NCBI RefSeq assembly: GCF_046098205.1
Contig: NZ_JBJURJ010000004.1
Span: 1-64,000 of the forward strand
Direction: 5' to 3'
DNA from: Paenibacillus_AR mesotrionivorans
GTDB lineage: Bacteria; Bacillota; Bacilli; Paenibacillales; NBRC-103111
Length of the DNA stretch: 64,000 nucleotides
Below, piece by piece: positions 1 through 7,454 of this stretch. Below the pieces are notes generated by a model, which ran no database searches, had not been told where the DNA came from, and saw nothing but the letters and a program-made list of their open reading frames with translations. Both the position numbers and the translations under genes were made by a program. Each line of letters opens with the position of its first letter. Position 1 is the stretch's first letter.

Positions 1-24
1 CAAGCTCTGAACTGTAGTGTATAT

Positions 25-97
25 TCCCTGATAGCTCAGTCGGTAGAGCACTCGACTGTTAATCGAGTTGTCGCAGGTTCGAGTCCTGCTCGGGGAG
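25..97 (+). tRNA. tRNA-Asn (GTT)
   Basis: Full cloverleaf with acceptor arms TCCCTGA/TCGGGGA, a five-base-pair anticodon stem and anticodon GTT at 58-60. It is the first of eleven closely packed tRNA genes. No CCA is encoded. Confidence 0.95.
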
Positions 98-103
98 TAC
101 CAT

Positions 104-176
104 GCTTCCATAGCTCAGTAGGTAGAGTGCATCCATGGTAAGGATGAGGTCACCGGTTCGATTCCGGTTGGAAGCT
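104..176 (+). tRNA. tRNA-Thr (GGT)
   Basis: Cloverleaf with acceptor GCTTCCA/TGGAAGC, anticodon stem CATCC/GGATG and anticodon GGT at 137-139. The T arm has the usual GGTTCGATTCC form. It lies seven bases after tRNA-Asn. Confidence 0.95.
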
Positions 177-184
177 TTGCAGTT

Positions 185-256
185 GGCCCGTTGGTCAAGG
201 GGTTAAGACACCTCCCTTTCACGGAGGTAACAGGGGTTCGAATCCCCTACGGGTCA
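185..256 (+). tRNA. tRNA-Glu (TTC)
   Basis: Cloverleaf with acceptor GGCCCGT/ACGGGTC (one G-U pair), anticodon stem CCTCC/GGAGG and anticodon TTC. No CCA is encoded. Confidence 0.95.
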
Positions 257-266
257 TACATATCCC

Positions 267-342
267 GGGCGCTTAGCTCAGCCGGGAGAGCATCTGCCTT
301 ACAAGCAGAGGGTCGGGGGTTCGATCCCCTCAGCGCCCACCA
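267..342 (+). tRNA. tRNA-Val (TAC)
   Basis: Cloverleaf with acceptor GGGCGCT/AGCGCCC, anticodon stem TCTGC/GCAGA and anticodon TAC. The 3' CCA is encoded in the DNA, unlike the three preceding genes. Confidence 0.95.
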
Positions 343-348
343 TTGTAT

Positions 349-420
349 TGGGGATTAGCCAAGCGGTAAGGCAACGGACTTTGACTCCGTCATTCCTAGG
401 TTCGAATCCTAGATCCCCAG
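349..420 (+). tRNA. tRNA-Gln (TTG)
   Basis: Cloverleaf with acceptor TGGGGAT/ATCCCCA, anticodon stem CGGAC-type and anticodon TTG. It starts seven bases after tRNA-Val. Confidence 0.95.
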
Positions 421-426
421 TATTAT

Positions 427-499
427 GAGCCATTAGCTCAGTTGGTAGAGCACCTGACTTTTAATCAGGGTGTCGTAGGTTCGAGTCCTACATGGCTCA
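427..499 (+). tRNA. tRNA-Lys (TTT)
   Basis: Cloverleaf with acceptor GAGCCAT/ATGGCTC, anticodon stem CCTGA/TCAGG and anticodon TTT. Confidence 0.95.
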
Positions 500-511
500 C
501 TTTTGTCCTAT

Positions 512-591
512 GCGCGTGTGGCGGAATTGGCAGACGCACTAGACTTAGGATCTAGCGGGCAACCGTGGGGGTTCAAGTCCCTCCACGCGCA
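512..591 (+). tRNA. tRNA-Leu (TAG)
   Basis: Class II tRNA with acceptor GCGCGTG/CACGCGC, anticodon stem CTAGA/TCTAG, anticodon TAG and a long variable arm. Confidence 0.95.
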
Positions 592-606
592 TTTTACCTC
601 TTTTTT

Positions 607-681
607 GCGGACGTGGCTCAGTGGTAGAGCATCGCCTTGCCAAGGCGAGGGTCGAGGGTTCGAATCCCTTCGTCCGCTCCA
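607..681 (+). tRNA. tRNA-Gly (GCC)
   Basis: Cloverleaf with acceptor GCGGACG/CGTCCGC, anticodon stem TCGCC/GGCGA, anticodon GCC and an encoded 3' CCA. Confidence 0.95.
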
Positions 682-684
682 TAT

Positions 685-758
685 GCACCCTTAGCTCAGC
701 TGGATAGAGCGTTTGACTACGAATCAAAAGGCCGGGAGTTCGAATCTCTCAGGGTGCG
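685..758 (+). tRNA. tRNA-Arg (ACG)
   Basis: Cloverleaf with acceptor GCACCCT/AGGGTGC, anticodon stem TTTGA/TCAAA and anticodon ACG, whose A is expected to be deaminated to inosine. No CCA is encoded. Confidence 0.95.
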
Positions 759-771
759 TTTTATTGTTTAA

Positions 772-848
772 CGGGACGTAGCTCAGCTTGGTAGAGCACC
801 TGGTTTGGGACCAGGGGGTCGCATGTTCAAATCGTGTCGTCCCGACCA
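772..848 (+). tRNA. tRNA-Pro (TGG)
   Basis: Cloverleaf with acceptor CGGGACG/CGTCCCG, anticodon stem CCTGG/CCAGG, anticodon TGG and an encoded CCA. Confidence 0.95.
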
Positions 849-859
849 TATTTTTTAAT

Positions 860-930
860 GCGGGTGTAGTTCAATGGTAGAACTCCAGCCTTCCAAGCTG
901 GTAGCGTGGGTTCGATTCCCATCACCCGCT
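860..930 (+). tRNA. tRNA-Gly (TCC)
   Basis: Cloverleaf with acceptor GCGGGTG/CACCCGC, anticodon stem CCAGC/GCTGG and anticodon TCC. It is the last gene of the cluster. Its final 14 or so bases are repeated three more times downstream as part of a 169-bp tandem unit. Confidence 0.95.
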
Positions 931-1493
931 TAGCAAAAGCCGTCGCTGGACGGTTTTTTTGTTTATGATGGGAAGCGAACGTCAGGGTTCGACCGCTCGG
1001 CGAAACTCCAGCACAGCGGAGAGAGCCCTCAAGCGAGCGTCCGCGTCCCGAACGGCCAAAAGATTGGCCGAAAGACACGGAGTATTCCCATCACCCGCTT
1101 AGCAAAAACCGTCGCTGGACGGTTTTTTTGTTTATGATGGGAAGCCAACGTCAGGGTTCGACCGCTCGGCGAAACTCCAGCACAGCGGAGAGAGCCCTCA
1201 AGCGAGCGTCCGCGTCCCGAACGGCCAAAAGATTGGCCGAAAGACACGGAGTATTCCCATCACCCGCTTAGCAAAAACCGTCGCTGGACGGTTTTTTTGT
1301 TTATGATGGGAAGCCAACGTCAGGGTTCGACCGCTCGGCGAAACTCCAGCACAGCGGAGAGAGCCCTCAAGCGAGCGTCCGCGTCCCGAACGGCCAAAAG
1401 ATTGGCCGAAAGACACGGAGTATTCCCATCACCCGCTTAGCAAAAACCGTCGCTGGACGGTTTTTTTGTTTATGATGGGAAGCGAACCCCAGG
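917..1493 (+). repeat. 169-bp tandem repeat, three full copies plus a partial one
   Basis: The string CACCCGCTTAGC begins at 923, 1092, 1261 and 1430, an exact period of 169 bp. Each unit holds the 3' end of tRNA-Gly(TCC), the CCGTC/GACGG terminator and about 110 bp of GC-rich spacer. The copies are nearly identical: the first reads AAAGCC and AAGCGAAC where the others read AAACC and AAGCCAAC. Open frames of 72-83 codons inside are repeat artefacts. The likely origin is unequal crossing-over or slippage from the tRNA end; a function is not evident. Confidence 0.9.
937..960 (+). terminator. Rho-independent terminator of the tRNA cluster
   Basis: CCGTC-GCTG-GACGG hairpin followed by seven T, just after tRNA-Gly. 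The same hairpin recurs at about 1106, 1275 and 1444 in the tandem copies, giving four terminators in series. Confidence 0.85.
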
Positions 1494-1510
1494 GTTCGCT
1501 TTTTTTGTTT
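1481..1510 (+). terminator. Rho-independent terminator after the tandem repeat
   Basis: AGCGAACC-CCA-GGGTTCGCT stem-loop followed by a run of T. It closes the repeat block and is the fifth terminator downstream of the tRNA operon. Confidence 0.75.
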
Positions 1511-1513
1511 TAG

Positions 1514-1699
1514 CTAACGGACACAGAGGCTGCTATAACGCCTAAAAGGGGTGATCCGCCAAGCTTACGGACCGTAGGGACGTTATATGAGAAAATCTGA
1601 GGGGTTTCTGGGCCTAATGATGACAATAAGGTTTCCTGTGTCCGCGAAAAGCCCGGAATCCTGCAAATTTGCGGAATAGCGGAAGGAAGGTCCGTTAGA
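1514..1699. repeat. MITE-like intergenic repeat, copy 1
   Basis: About 186 bp bounded by the perfect 9-bp inverted repeat CTAACGGAC ... GTCCGTTAG. A second copy with the same ends and similar length lies at 15586-15770. The two share blocks near the left end (GGACACAGAGGCTGCTA versus GGACAGAGAGGCCGCTA) and an internal TGTCCGC motif, but are otherwise diverged. They bracket the siderophore island. No protein is encoded. Confidence 0.65.
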
Positions 1700-1743
1700 T
1701 TCCTCCTTTACCAATTATCAAACAACCTTCACGAATTCACTCC

Positions 1744-1789
1744 TTGGTAGGGCTTGTTATTTGCTATAATTGAAAATGATAATCAATAT
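1744..1789 (+). promoter_or_regulatory. Promoter with Fur-like box upstream of the araC-type gene
   Basis: A TATAAT -10 box at 1765-1770 is followed directly by TGAAAATGATAATCAATAT (1771-1789), which resembles the TGATAATnATTATCA Fur consensus. A Fur-iron complex bound there would overlap the transcription start. The -35 box is poor. Confidence 0.6.
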
Positions 1790-1863
1790 ACATGATACGG
1801 CTGTGCGTTCTCAATTACCTGTATATGTACTTAAGGGCAAAGCAGAGGAGGCTGTTTCCGGAC

Positions 1864-2673
1864 ATGAATATCAATGAAATCATGGAGGAGTATACGTCGG
1901 AGCCGATTATGATTTTGCCGACCTATTACCGCCGCCACCCTGTAGGTTATGTGGAGCCCGGGTATATGACCAATGTATCGGCCTTCCTCTTTCCGGTGAA
2001 GGGAGAGGGATATTTTCATTTGGACAACCAGTCCTTCCGCTTCCGCCCGGGTATGGTGATTCACGGTTGCCCCGGCAAGTGGCTAACCTCCGGGAATATC
2101 ACGGACAAGCCGCTGGAGTTCTACATTATGTATTACCGGCACGAGAAGGACAGTGACGGTTATATGCACCGGGCATACGAAATGGAGATTGGCTCCAGCC
2201 CCGGTTTGTTTGCCACTCTCAAAATGCTGACGGATGTGTCCAAACACCCGGATACCTTTTCCAAGTTCCAGGCGAAGGCTCTAGTTTACTCTGTGCTGTC
2301 GGAGCTGTTCGGCATTCTGAAAAGCGCCCGGAGCAATGAGGCTCAGAGTATGGTAGAGGAAGCGAGGGGTTACATCGAATTCCACCATATGCGGCAGCAT
2401 ACCCTATGCGACTTGGCCGGGCGGTATGGGATGTGTCCCAAGTATTTTTCGGAGGTGTTCAAAAAGTATATAGGTATCAGTCCCATTGATTACTTAATCG
2501 CATACCGGATGAAGGAAGCCCACCGCCTGCTGACGTCCACCTGTGCCACTGTCAAGGAAATTGCCGAGATGGTGGGCTACACCGATGCCTATTATTTCAG
2601 CAGACTGTTCAAAAAGCAGTTTGGCCTCGCCCCTACCCAACTCCGCGCACTTCCCATCGAACAGGCCAACTAA
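1864..2673 (+). CDS. AraC-family transcriptional regulator (siderophore island)
   Basis: A protein of about 269 residues with an N-terminal cupin-like sensing half and two C-terminal helix-turn-helix units of the AraC type (sequence around LCDLAGRYGMCPKYFSEVFK and then VKEIAEMVGYTDAYYFSRLF). The frame is open from 1792, but ATG 1864 has a good GAGGAGG ribosome site at 1846-1852 and no such site precedes 1792. It is the first gene of the iron island and carries a Fur-like box, so it is probably an iron-repressed activator that responds to a siderophore, like Btr or YbtA. The ligand cannot be told from sequence. Confidence 0.88.
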   Translation: MNINEIMEEYTSEPIMILPTYYRRHPVGYVEPGYMTNVSAFLFPVKGEGYFHLDNQSFRFRPGMVIHGCPGKWLTSGNITDKPLEFYIMYYRHEKDSDGYMHRAYEMEIGSSPGLFATLKMLTDVSKHPDTFSKFQAKALVYSVLSELFGILKSARSNEAQSMVEEARGYIEFHHMRQHTLCDLAGRYGMCPKYFSEVFKKYIGISPIDYLIAYRMKEAHRLLTSTCATVKEIAEMVGYTDAYYFSRLFKKQFGLAPTQLRALPIEQAN

Positions 2674-2823
2674 AACGAGCCCTATAGTATCGAAAGACTT
2701 CGCAGGTACCATCCCATTCCTTTTGGGGGAGTTTCGAGATAAGAAGGAAATTGTCCATCCCCGGTTCAGGAAATCCTCCATTTCTCTCACACTATGCACA
2801 TGCTAGAATGCTTTATATGTTGC

Positions 2824-2846
2824 AATTGCGAATCGTTATCAATGAG
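2824..2846 (+). promoter_or_regulatory. Fur-like box upstream of the first binding-protein gene
   Basis: GCGAATCGTTATCAATGA and flanks; on the other strand TTGATAACGATTCGCA matches the left half of the Fur 7-1-7 consensus well and the right half partly. It lies about 50 bp before the start codon of the lipoprotein gene. Confidence 0.5.
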
Positions 2847-2894
2847 GAGAGTTGCATAATAGAGAATCTGCATTCAAAAAGTGGAGGGATTAGA

Positions 2895-3917
2895 TTGAAG
2901 AAGCTATTGGTATTATGTTTGACATTCGCATTTGCAGCCGGGCTGATGGCAGGCTGTGGCGGTAAAGATGCGGCTGATGGGAATGACTTGGCTGCCGGAG
3001 CAAGCCCCGCCGCAACCGCTGCGGCAAGCGCAAGCGCCGCTGCCTCTGCAGCTCCGAAAGCAGACACGGCTGTTTTTCCGCTGACATACAAGGACGCTCT
3101 GGGAAATGATGTTGTCATAAAGGAACGCCCGAAGCGCGTAGCGGTTGCTTTTTTCCATTTCCTTGAGCCCTGGTTTTCCCTGGGGGTGACCCCGGTAGCG
3201 GCGGACAATGCAAACTCTCTGTTCGGCTTCCTGTCCTTCCAGCCCTTCATCAAGGAGCAAGCCAATGTCCTCGATTTGGGCACCACCGTCAGTGTGGAAA
3301 AGGTACTGGAATCCAAGCCCGATCTGATTATCGCGGCTACCCCTTATAACGACAAGATTATGGACCAACTGAAGCAAGTGGCACCCGTTGTGGTATTTAA
3401 GAATGACCTGGATTGGAAGGGCCGCCTGCTGGAATTCTCCAAGCTGATCGGCGAGCCCAAGAAGGGCCAGGACAAGGTAGCAGAGATTGAGAAGCTGATT
3501 GTCACCAACCGTGAAAAGCTGGCTGCCAAGAAGGATCAGACAGTCGCCTTCATTTCCTTCAACAATAAAGGTACCTATACCGCGTTTGGCCTGGACCGTT
3601 GTGTGGCCTTCTATGACAAAACCGCAGGTTTGGGGCTGACCCCTCCTGCCAATTACCCTGCCGTGCATGGCAAGGATAACATCTTTACCCTGGAAGGGCT
3701 GCTCCAGCTGAACCCCAGCTATATCTTCCTGTGGGATGATATGACCAGCAATTCCGAAGAGACCACCCTGGAGGAATTGAAGAAGAACCCGGTATGGAAT
3801 ACGCTCACTGCCGTGAAAAACAACCATGTGTTCATTCTTGACCGGGCAGCCTTCTCCGCGGGACCTCTGGGTGTGGAATATGGTGTCAAAGCCATTTCGG
3901 AGTTTATGTTGAAATAA
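2895..3917 (+). CDS. Iron-siderophore ABC transporter, substrate-binding lipoprotein
   Basis: A 340-residue periplasmic-binding-type lipoprotein. The start is TTG 2895 after a GGAGGG site, giving MKKLLVLCLTFAFAAGLMAG followed by the lipobox cysteine. A low-complexity Ala/Ser linker follows, then a FecB/FhuD-type fold beginning FPLTYKDALGNDVVIKERPK. It should bind a ferric siderophore outside the membrane and pass it to the two FecCD permeases that follow. The open frame extends upstream to 2751 without a plausible signal. A second binding protein of the same type is encoded at 9838. Confidence 0.92.
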   Translation: MKKLLVLCLTFAFAAGLMAGCGGKDAADGNDLAAGASPAATAAASASAAASAAPKADTAVFPLTYKDALGNDVVIKERPKRVAVAFFHFLEPWFSLGVTPVAADNANSLFGFLSFQPFIKEQANVLDLGTTVSVEKVLESKPDLIIAATPYNDKIMDQLKQVAPVVVFKNDLDWKGRLLEFSKLIGEPKKGQDKVAEIEKLIVTNREKLAAKKDQTVAFISFNNKGTYTAFGLDRCVAFYDKTAGLGLTPPANYPAVHGKDNIFTLEGLLQLNPSYIFLWDDMTSNSEETTLEELKKNPVWNTLTAVKNNHVFILDRAAFSAGPLGVEYGVKAISEFMLK

Positions 3918-4020
3918 TTGAAGCCCGACATAAACCAAACAGGTATCCGTCCAAATTACAAAGGGGCGGGGCCTGTTTTGGCATATTGTCCATGAGGTTA
4001 CGGCGTAGGAGGCAACAGGA

Positions 4021-5067
4021 ATGAACCGTGTTTCGGCAAAAGTGCTGGCAGTTCCCGGGGCTGTCAACAAATTTAAAATCCATACCGGCTGGCTGATTAT
4101 TCTGGCCGGGTTTGCTGTATTGTTAACCGGAATGCTCTATTCCGTCTCCAAAGGCGCCATGCCCATTCCCTTTCAAGTGGCATGGGATGCGGTCGTTCAC
4201 CGGGACGACACCAACCCGCAGCATATGGTCATCTACAATCTCCGGCTGCCCCGGGTGATTGCAAGTGCTTTGATCGGCGCCTCCTTCGGAGTGGCAGGGG
4301 CTCTTATGCAAGGGATGACCCGCAATCCCATGGCGGATGCGGGACTGATGGGCTTAAACGCGGGAGCAGGATTTATGCTGTCCATCTGCTTTGCGTTTTT
4401 TTCGGGAGTCTCCTATCTGCAAATTATGATGCTCTCCTTCGTCGGTGCTGCCCTGGGAGCGGGGCTCGTATATGGCATCGCCTCCTTGCAGCGCGGCGGG
4501 GCCTCCCCCATGCGGCTGGTATTGGCGGGAGCGGCAGTAACGGCGCTGTTGACTGCACTCAGCCAAAGCATTGCCATCTACTACAACGTAGCGCGCAGCT
4601 TGATGTTCTGGACCTCCGGCGGTGTGGCGGGAAGTGACTGGAGCCAGCTGAGGCTGGCGGCACCTATAATTATCGTAGCTATCCTTGGAGCTATGCTGCT
4701 CTCCCGGTCGGTTTCCTTGATGAACCTGGGTGAGGATGTGGCTCAGGGCTTGGGGCTGAAGACGGCGTTGGTGAAGACCATCGGGACCGTCCTCGTGCTT
4801 CTGCTGGCGGGGGTGTCTGTTGCCGTGGTGGGTGCAGTGGGCTTTATCGGTCTGGTGGTGCCGCATATGTGCCGGGCGCTGGTAGGCGTGGATTACCGTT
4901 ACATTATTCCCGCCTCGGCAGTATTCGGGGCTTTGCTATTGGTGACAGCGGATCTGGCGGCGAGAACCCTCAACCCGCCTTCGGAAATTCCCATCGGGGC
5001 ATTGGTGGCCCTGATCGGCGTGCCCTTTTTCCTTTATCTGGCCCGTAAACAAAGGAGGGCTGGTTAA
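4021..5067 (+). CDS. FecCD-family siderophore ABC permease (pair 1, first)
   Basis: A 348-residue polytopic membrane protein of the BtuC/FecCD family. It has the conserved RLPRVIASALIGASFGVAGA segment, the MQGMTRNPMADAGLMGLNAG block and the GAVGFIGLVVPHMCR coupling-helix region. It lies 103 bp after the binding protein and is followed two bases later by its partner permease, so the two should form the heterodimeric channel. No ATPase gene is adjacent; the only one in the island is at 14580. Confidence 0.93.
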   Translation: MNRVSAKVLAVPGAVNKFKIHTGWLIILAGFAVLLTGMLYSVSKGAMPIPFQVAWDAVVHRDDTNPQHMVIYNLRLPRVIASALIGASFGVAGALMQGMTRNPMADAGLMGLNAGAGFMLSICFAFFSGVSYLQIMMLSFVGAALGAGLVYGIASLQRGGASPMRLVLAGAAVTALLTALSQSIAIYYNVARSLMFWTSGGVAGSDWSQLRLAAPIIIVAILGAMLLSRSVSLMNLGEDVAQGLGLKTALVKTIGTVLVLLLAGVSVAVVGAVGFIGLVVPHMCRALVGVDYRYIIPASAVFGALLLVTADLAARTLNPPSEIPIGALVALIGVPFFLYLARKQRRAG

Positions 5068-5069
5068 CG

Positions 5070-6110
5070 ATGGCGCAAATCAGCTTGACCATGGAGCAGT
5101 TCCGCCGGAAAACCATCCGCCGGAATGTGGCCGTGGCGGTGGTGATCACGCTTCTGCTGGCCGTTTCTTTTGTCATCAGCATGAACACGGGTTTTTCCCG
5201 GCTGACGCCGATGGATACCATCCGGACCCTGTTCGGGGGTGGTACCGAGAAGGAGAATATGGTGCTCTTCCAATTCCGCCTGCCCCGGATTGTCCTCTCT
5301 CTGCTGGTGGGGGCTGGCTTGGGCGTAGCCGGTTCCATTATCCAGGGGGTAGCCCGCAATCCGCTGGCGGACCCCGGTTTGCTGGGCATCAACGCAGGCG
5401 CTGGGTTGATGGTCGTGCTCTTCATTATGGTGTTCGGCGCCAAATCCGCCGGTTCTATCTTCCTGCTGCCGGTTCTGGCATTGGCCGGAGCGGGTATGGC
5501 TGCCATCGTGATTTATGTCCTGGCCTACAAAAGAGAGGAAGGCATCAGTCCGATACGGCTGATTCTGGTGGGTATTGCTTTGCAGGCCGGCATTACATCT
5601 GCCATGACCGTACTGGTGATGAGTCTGGATGAAGCCCAGTTCGATTTTCTGGTGCAGTGGCAGGCGGGCAGTATTTGGGGCTCCAACTGGAAGTTTGTGT
5701 GGGCGCTTTTGCCCTGGCTGATCGTGCTGCTGCCCTATGTTTGGTCCAAGTCCCGGATGCTGGATGCCCTGAACCTGGGGGATGATGTGGCCGGAGGGCT
5801 GGGAGCCCGGGTAGAGAAGGAGCGGCGCAGCCTGCTTATAGCCGCAGTCGGACTGGCTGCCTCGTGTGTGGCGGTCAGCGGCAGCATCAGCTTTGTAGGG
5901 TTGATTGCCCCGCATCTGGCCAAAATGCTCACCGGCACCCGCCACCATGTCCTGCTTCCCATCTCTGCTTTGACGGGAGCGTTGATTGTATCCGCCGCCG
6001 ATACCCTGGGACGGATTGTGGTCAGCCCCGATGAGCTTCCCGCGGGCCTGATTGTGGCAGTGGTGGGTGGGCCGTACTTTCTTTATCTCTTAATCAAAAG
6101 CGGGAGATAA
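5070..6110 (+). CDS. FecCD-family siderophore ABC permease (pair 1, second)
   Basis: A 346-residue paralogue of the previous gene, with RLPRIVLSLLVGAGLGVAGS, IQGVARNPLADPGLLGINAG and ISFVGLIAPHLAK blocks. It starts two bases after the first permease's stop, which points to translational coupling. A hydrophobic helix pattern covers the whole length. It is the second half of the channel for the lipoprotein encoded at 2895. Confidence 0.93.
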   Translation: MAQISLTMEQFRRKTIRRNVAVAVVITLLLAVSFVISMNTGFSRLTPMDTIRTLFGGGTEKENMVLFQFRLPRIVLSLLVGAGLGVAGSIIQGVARNPLADPGLLGINAGAGLMVVLFIMVFGAKSAGSIFLLPVLALAGAGMAAIVIYVLAYKREEGISPIRLILVGIALQAGITSAMTVLVMSLDEAQFDFLVQWQAGSIWGSNWKFVWALLPWLIVLLPYVWSKSRMLDALNLGDDVAGGLGARVEKERRSLLIAAVGLAASCVAVSGSISFVGLIAPHLAKMLTGTRHHVLLPISALTGALIVSAADTLGRIVVSPDELPAGLIVAVVGGPYFLYLLIKSGR

Positions 6111-6151
6111 GCCTTATTCAATTATTAAAAAGAAAGCGGGTGAGTCCGACG

Positions 6152-7438
6152 ATGATTCAAGACAGCACGGCTTCCGGGCTTAAGCACCTGCGCCGGTTGT
6201 CCGCAGTGAAGTCGGAGCGGGCAATTGAAATGCTGACTCCGGCGGCCAACCCGGGCAGCCATTGCCCCATGCACACCACCTTGTCCCTGGCCGGGCGGAT
6301 GGCCGGTGTGTCCACCTTGGTGATCGGCATGCCGGAATGCGGCACCTACAGCAAAATGGTTATACCGGAGCCGTTCGGCAAAGCTGGCGAGCTGCATTGG
6401 GTGTACCTTTTGGACGGAAACGAAGTGGTATTCGGCTGCAGCAAGGGACTGGGCGAGGCCATCAAGGAAATGGATGCTGCGGGAGCGCGGGCCATTCTGC
6501 TGATTGTCACCTGCATTCCTAATCTGATTGCGGAGGATGTGGAGCTGCTGGTCCAGGAGATGGAGCCGCAGCTTTCAACGGCAATGCTTGCCGTGGTACA
6601 AGCCGCCCATTTTACATGCAGCAGCTATCCCACTGGATACTGGCGGACGTTAGCCGCCATGGGCAGCCTCATGGAGGAAGGGCCGGAAACCGGAACTGCC
6701 CGCACCATGAACATCATGAGCTTCGGAGCGCAGCGGACTGCTGCAGGTCCGGAGCTGGGGGAGCTGTTGGAGGGGCAGGGCTGGCGCATCAGGCATCTGG
6801 GTCCCGGCTCAGCCTTAGAGGACTATCTGGAGGCGCCCGAGGCGTCGCTTAACATTGTGGCTTCCCCGCATTTTGCCGAGCTGGCGGCTGTGATGGAGAA
6901 ACGCTTTGGTATTCCTTCCGTTCAGCTGCACAGTGCGTATAGCTGCACGGAAATCGAGCAGGCGTATGAGCGCATTGCGGAGCTATTGGACATTCCCCAA
7001 CAGAAGGCAACATACCCGGCACGCCAGGAAGTGCTTGCGCTGGAGCGGGAAATAGAAGCACGTATGAAGGGGGTAACCTTTGCCATTACGGAAGGGTGTG
7101 TAGATCCGCTGCCATTGGCGGCGTATTTTACCCGGTTGGGGCTGGAGCCCGTTCTGATTCATATGGAAGGCTTCGGACATGGAGATAAGGCGTGGGGGCG
7201 GACTATTGTCAAAAGCGGGTTTGATCCGCTGGTTTGTCACATGGCCAGTCCGGAAACGGACGGAGCTGTTATAGCGGAGCTGTCACCGGGCCTATGTGTA
7301 GGACGGCCCTTGATCCCCCGTGCACAGGGAACGGTTTATCTGGAGGGGCAGGCTACATCTGCGGCCACCTGCGGCTTCGGGCGTAGCATCCGGCTGTTGG
7401 AGAGTTTGTCCAAGGCCATGGCTATGCAGCAAGAGTAA
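6152..7438 (+). CDS. Nitrogenase component 1-like protein (NifD-like type)
   Basis: About 428 residues resembling the alpha subunit of nitrogenase and nitrogenase-like reductases. Three cysteines occur in the expected contexts: C38 (GSHCP), C63 (GMPECGTYS) and C121 (VTCIPNLIAEDVE). Their spacing of 25 and 58 is close to the P-cluster ligands of NifD. ATG 6152 is chosen; GTG 6140 in the same frame is possible. It sits between siderophore permeases and an esterase, and is followed by a second family member, so a heteromeric iron-sulfur reductase acting on imported ligand or its iron is a reasonable guess. No NifH-type reductase is encoded in the window. The family is clear, the reaction unknown. 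Confidence 0.8.
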   Translation: MIQDSTASGLKHLRRLSAVKSERAIEMLTPAANPGSHCPMHTTLSLAGRMAGVSTLVIGMPECGTYSKMVIPEPFGKAGELHWVYLLDGNEVVFGCSKGLGEAIKEMDAAGARAILLIVTCIPNLIAEDVELLVQEMEPQLSTAMLAVVQAAHFTCSSYPTGYWRTLAAMGSLMEEGPETGTARTMNIMSFGAQRTAAGPELGELLEGQGWRIRHLGPGSALEDYLEAPEASLNIVASPHFAELAAVMEKRFGIPSVQLHSAYSCTEIEQAYERIAELLDIPQQKATYPARQEVLALEREIEARMKGVTFAITEGCVDPLPLAAYFTRLGLEPVLIHMEGFGHGDKAWGRTIVKSGFDPLVCHMASPETDGAVIAELSPGLCVGRPLIPRAQGTVYLEGQATSAATCGFGRSIRLLESLSKAMAMQQE

Positions 7439-7454
7439 AAAGGAGGAGAGTGCT

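Noticed and set aside
503..727. Open frames of about 60 codons on both strands.
   Set aside because: They cover tRNA-Leu, tRNA-Gly and tRNA-Arg genes.
827..1416. Minus-strand open frames of 72-83 codons that look like a repeated small gene family.
   Set aside because: They lie in the 169-bp tandem unit and overlap tRNA sequence and terminators; the apparent protein repeat only mirrors the DNA repeat.
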